DNA of 15,034 bases from Alcaligenaceae bacterium. Lineage in GTDB: Bacteria > Pseudomonadota > Gammaproteobacteria > Burkholderiales > Burkholderiaceae_B. Of the stretch, positions 13,865 through 15,034 are shown piece by piece; positions within the stretch are counted from its first letter, which is position 1, and the number at the start of each line of letters is the position of its first letter. Location of the stretch: NCBI GenBank assembly GCA_012511095.1, contig JAAZGT010000037.1, positions 1-15,034 of the forward strand, written 5' to 3'. A program made the position numbers and the translations under genes. The notes beneath the pieces are model-generated. The model saw only the letters and a list, made by a program, of their open reading frames with translations, made no database searches and had not been told where the DNA came from.

Positions 13865-14749
13865 TTAACCTGAGAAGGTATTACAGGCTTCTAAACTCCC
13901 TGTATTAAGGCCACGACTAAACCAACGCACTCGTTGTTCAGAAGAACCATGTGTAAATGAATCAGGCACCGCATAGCCTTGAGTATTTCGTTGGATGCGA
14001 TCATCACCCACAGCCGCAGCAGCATTCATCGCATCTTTAATGTCTTTTTGATCGATGGTATCACCCTGCTTTTGTAATTCATGTGCCCACACACCTGCTA
14101 AGCAATCCGCTTGCAACTCGGTTAATACAGAAATTTGATTTGCCTCACGCTGACTAGCACGTTGCTGTGCTCGTTGTGTTTGCTCTAAAATACCCGTAAT
14201 ACGCTGAACGTGGTGCCCAACCTCGTGCGCAATCACATAACCCTGGGCAAACTCACCACGCACCCCCATACGCCTACCGGTATCACGGAAAAACGATAAA
14301 TCTAAATAAATAGTAAAGTCACTAGGACAATAAAAAGGCCCCATAGCCCCCTGACCCAGACCACAAGCGGTACGGGTGGCCCCACTATAGAGCACTAAAC
14401 GCGGTTCTTTATATTCGCCTAAGCCATTGAGCCTAAATTGCTCTGCCCAAATATCCTCGGTAGTACCGAGCACTTGGGACACAAAAACACCCTCAGCATC
14501 AGTTAACTGACCAGTGCTACCACTAGTAGAGACACTACTCTGATCGGTCTCTATAATATCCATACCACCTAAAAACTGTAAGGGGTTTACACCAAAAGCC
14601 AACCAAGCAATAAGAGCAATAACTATAGCTCCCATGCTAATCTTACCGCCACGAAAAATAGGGATACCCCCACCTACGCGCCCTCTTGGAGCTCGCTGAC
14701 CGCGACGGTCCTCTACGTTAGTACTCTGTCTTCTTCCGCCAAGCTTCAT
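13865..14749 (-). CDS. ypfJ: YpfJ-type neutral zinc metallopeptidase, membrane anchored
   Basis: This is a predicted zinc metallopeptidase of 294 residues in the YpfJ/KPN_02809 family. A charged, Arg-rich cytoplasmic start (1-36) is followed by one membrane segment (about 38-55) and a periplasmic catalytic domain. Zinc binding is by HEVGHH (175-180), with Glu176 catalytic, and Glu211 in TELQADC as the probable third ligand. The four cysteines in ACGLG (129), YCPSD (141), ADCLAG (216) and EACNT near the end may form disulfides. AAGGGG lies 6 bases before ATG 14749. The family's physiological role is not known to me. It begins 46 bases after the 3-hydroxybutyrate dehydrogenase gene; no terminator is visible between them. 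Confidence 0.93.
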   Translation of the reverse strand: MKLGGRRQSTNVEDRRGQRAPRGRVGGGIPIFRGGKISMGAIVIALIAWLAFGVNPLQFLGGMDIIETDQSSVSTSGSTGQLTDAEGVFVSQVLGTTEDIWAEQFRLNGLGEYKEPRLVLYSGATRTACGLGQGAMGPFYCPSDFTIYLDLSFFRDTGRRMGVRGEFAQGYVIAHEVGHHVQRITGILEQTQRAQQRASQREANQISVLTELQADCLAGVWAHELQKQGDTIDQKDIKDAMNAAAAVGDDRIQRNTQGYAVPDSFTHGSSEQRVRWFSRGLNTGSLEACNTFSG

Positions 14750-14795
14750 GATAAACCCCTTGAGAATGTAATTAACAGTGATTAAGTCATTAATA

Positions 14796-15034
14796 TTAAT
14801 GCATATGCCAACCGTTAGTCACTACAATTGATTGACCAGTTAAGGCATGACTCGGGAATGTTGCTAAAAACAAAGCAGCCGAGCTGACATCATCCAATGT
14901 CGTAAACTCATGATTTACCGTGTTTCTTAGCATGACATCTTTGACGACATCCTCCTCGCTAATACCTAACTCCTTAGCTTGCTCTGGAATTTGATTTTCT
15001 ACTAAAGGCGTTAATACAAAGCCAGGACAAATCA
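14796..15034 (-). CDS. 3-hydroxybutyrate dehydrogenase, C-terminal part (runs off the right edge)
   Basis: The last 78 codons of a short-chain dehydrogenase/reductase are open from the window edge to TAA 14796. The visible part begins ICPGFVLTPLVE, the segment after the cofactor-binding core, and ends LTGQSIVVTNGWHMH. The CPGFV-TPLVE-QIP and final GWHMH (WTAQ replaced by WHMH) pattern is that of bacterial 3-hydroxybutyrate dehydrogenase (BdhA/HbdH), which oxidises 3-hydroxybutyrate to acetoacetate with NAD and serves polyhydroxybutyrate use. The Rossmann nucleotide site and the Ser-Tyr-Lys catalytic residues lie outside the window. Its relation to the downstream ypfJ-type gene appears to be by position only. 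Confidence 0.88.
   Translation of the reverse strand, partial: ICPGFVLTPLVENQIPEQAKELGISEEDVVKDVMLRNTVNHEFTTLDDVSSAALFLATFPSHALTGQSIVVTNGWHMH

Noticed and set aside
1..15034. CRISPR arrays, insertion sequences, att sites, tRNA or rRNA genes
   Set aside because: No spaced repeats, transposase, integrase, terminal repeats or RNA-gene sequence were recognised by eye.

Overview
The window reads as ordinary chromosome of a low-to-medium GC betaproteobacterium, most likely of the Alcaligenaceae (Burkholderiales). This placement is inferred from gene order: birA next to a type III pantothenate kinase (the coaX/baf pair of Bordetella), a DD-carboxypeptidase / D-amino acid transaminase / YbeD / lipB / lipA run, and a waaC-waaA pair. 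The AT-leaning base composition by eye suggests one of the lower-GC genera (Oligella or Pelistega type) rather than Bordetella. No GC calculation or database search was run. No phage, IS element, CRISPR array, tRNA or rRNA was seen.

Left part (1-2990), a small sulfur module. A periplasmic binding protein of the sulfate-binding family lies on the minus strand. It is divergent from a Tat-exported molybdenum sulfite dehydrogenase (SorA-like) and a small monohaem cytochrome c (SorB-like) on the plus strand. The 273-base gap between them is AT-rich and holds two perfect inverted repeats, a 9-base direct repeat and an extended -10 promoter facing sorA. A terminator-like hairpin with a T run sits between sorA and the cytochrome gene. 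A strong bidirectional terminator at about 2954-2985 separates the module from the rest.

Right part (3009-15034), fifteen genes all on the minus strand, with gaps under about 55 bases. In transcription order they are: the 3' end of 3-hydroxybutyrate dehydrogenase, a YpfJ-type zinc metallopeptidase, a site-2 protease family membrane peptidase, an endonuclease/exonuclease/phosphatase family protein, waaC, waaA, birA, coaX, a 53-residue membrane protein not previously called, an alpha/beta hydrolase, a PBP5-type DD-carboxypeptidase, D-amino acid transaminase, ybeD, lipB and lipA. The themes are lipopolysaccharide inner core, cofactors (biotin, CoA, lipoate) and peptidoglycan trimming with D-amino acid turnover. 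The only strong terminator seen is the one after lipA.

Points most worth a second look: the rewritten ligand pocket of the sulfate-binding-type protein; the hairpin between sorA and the cytochrome gene; the His-to-Asn change in the SorA active site; the small membrane protein that looks like a SPOR-domain protein without its SPOR domain; and an extra segment of about 55 residues in the EEP-family protein. I found no convincing wholly new multi-gene system.
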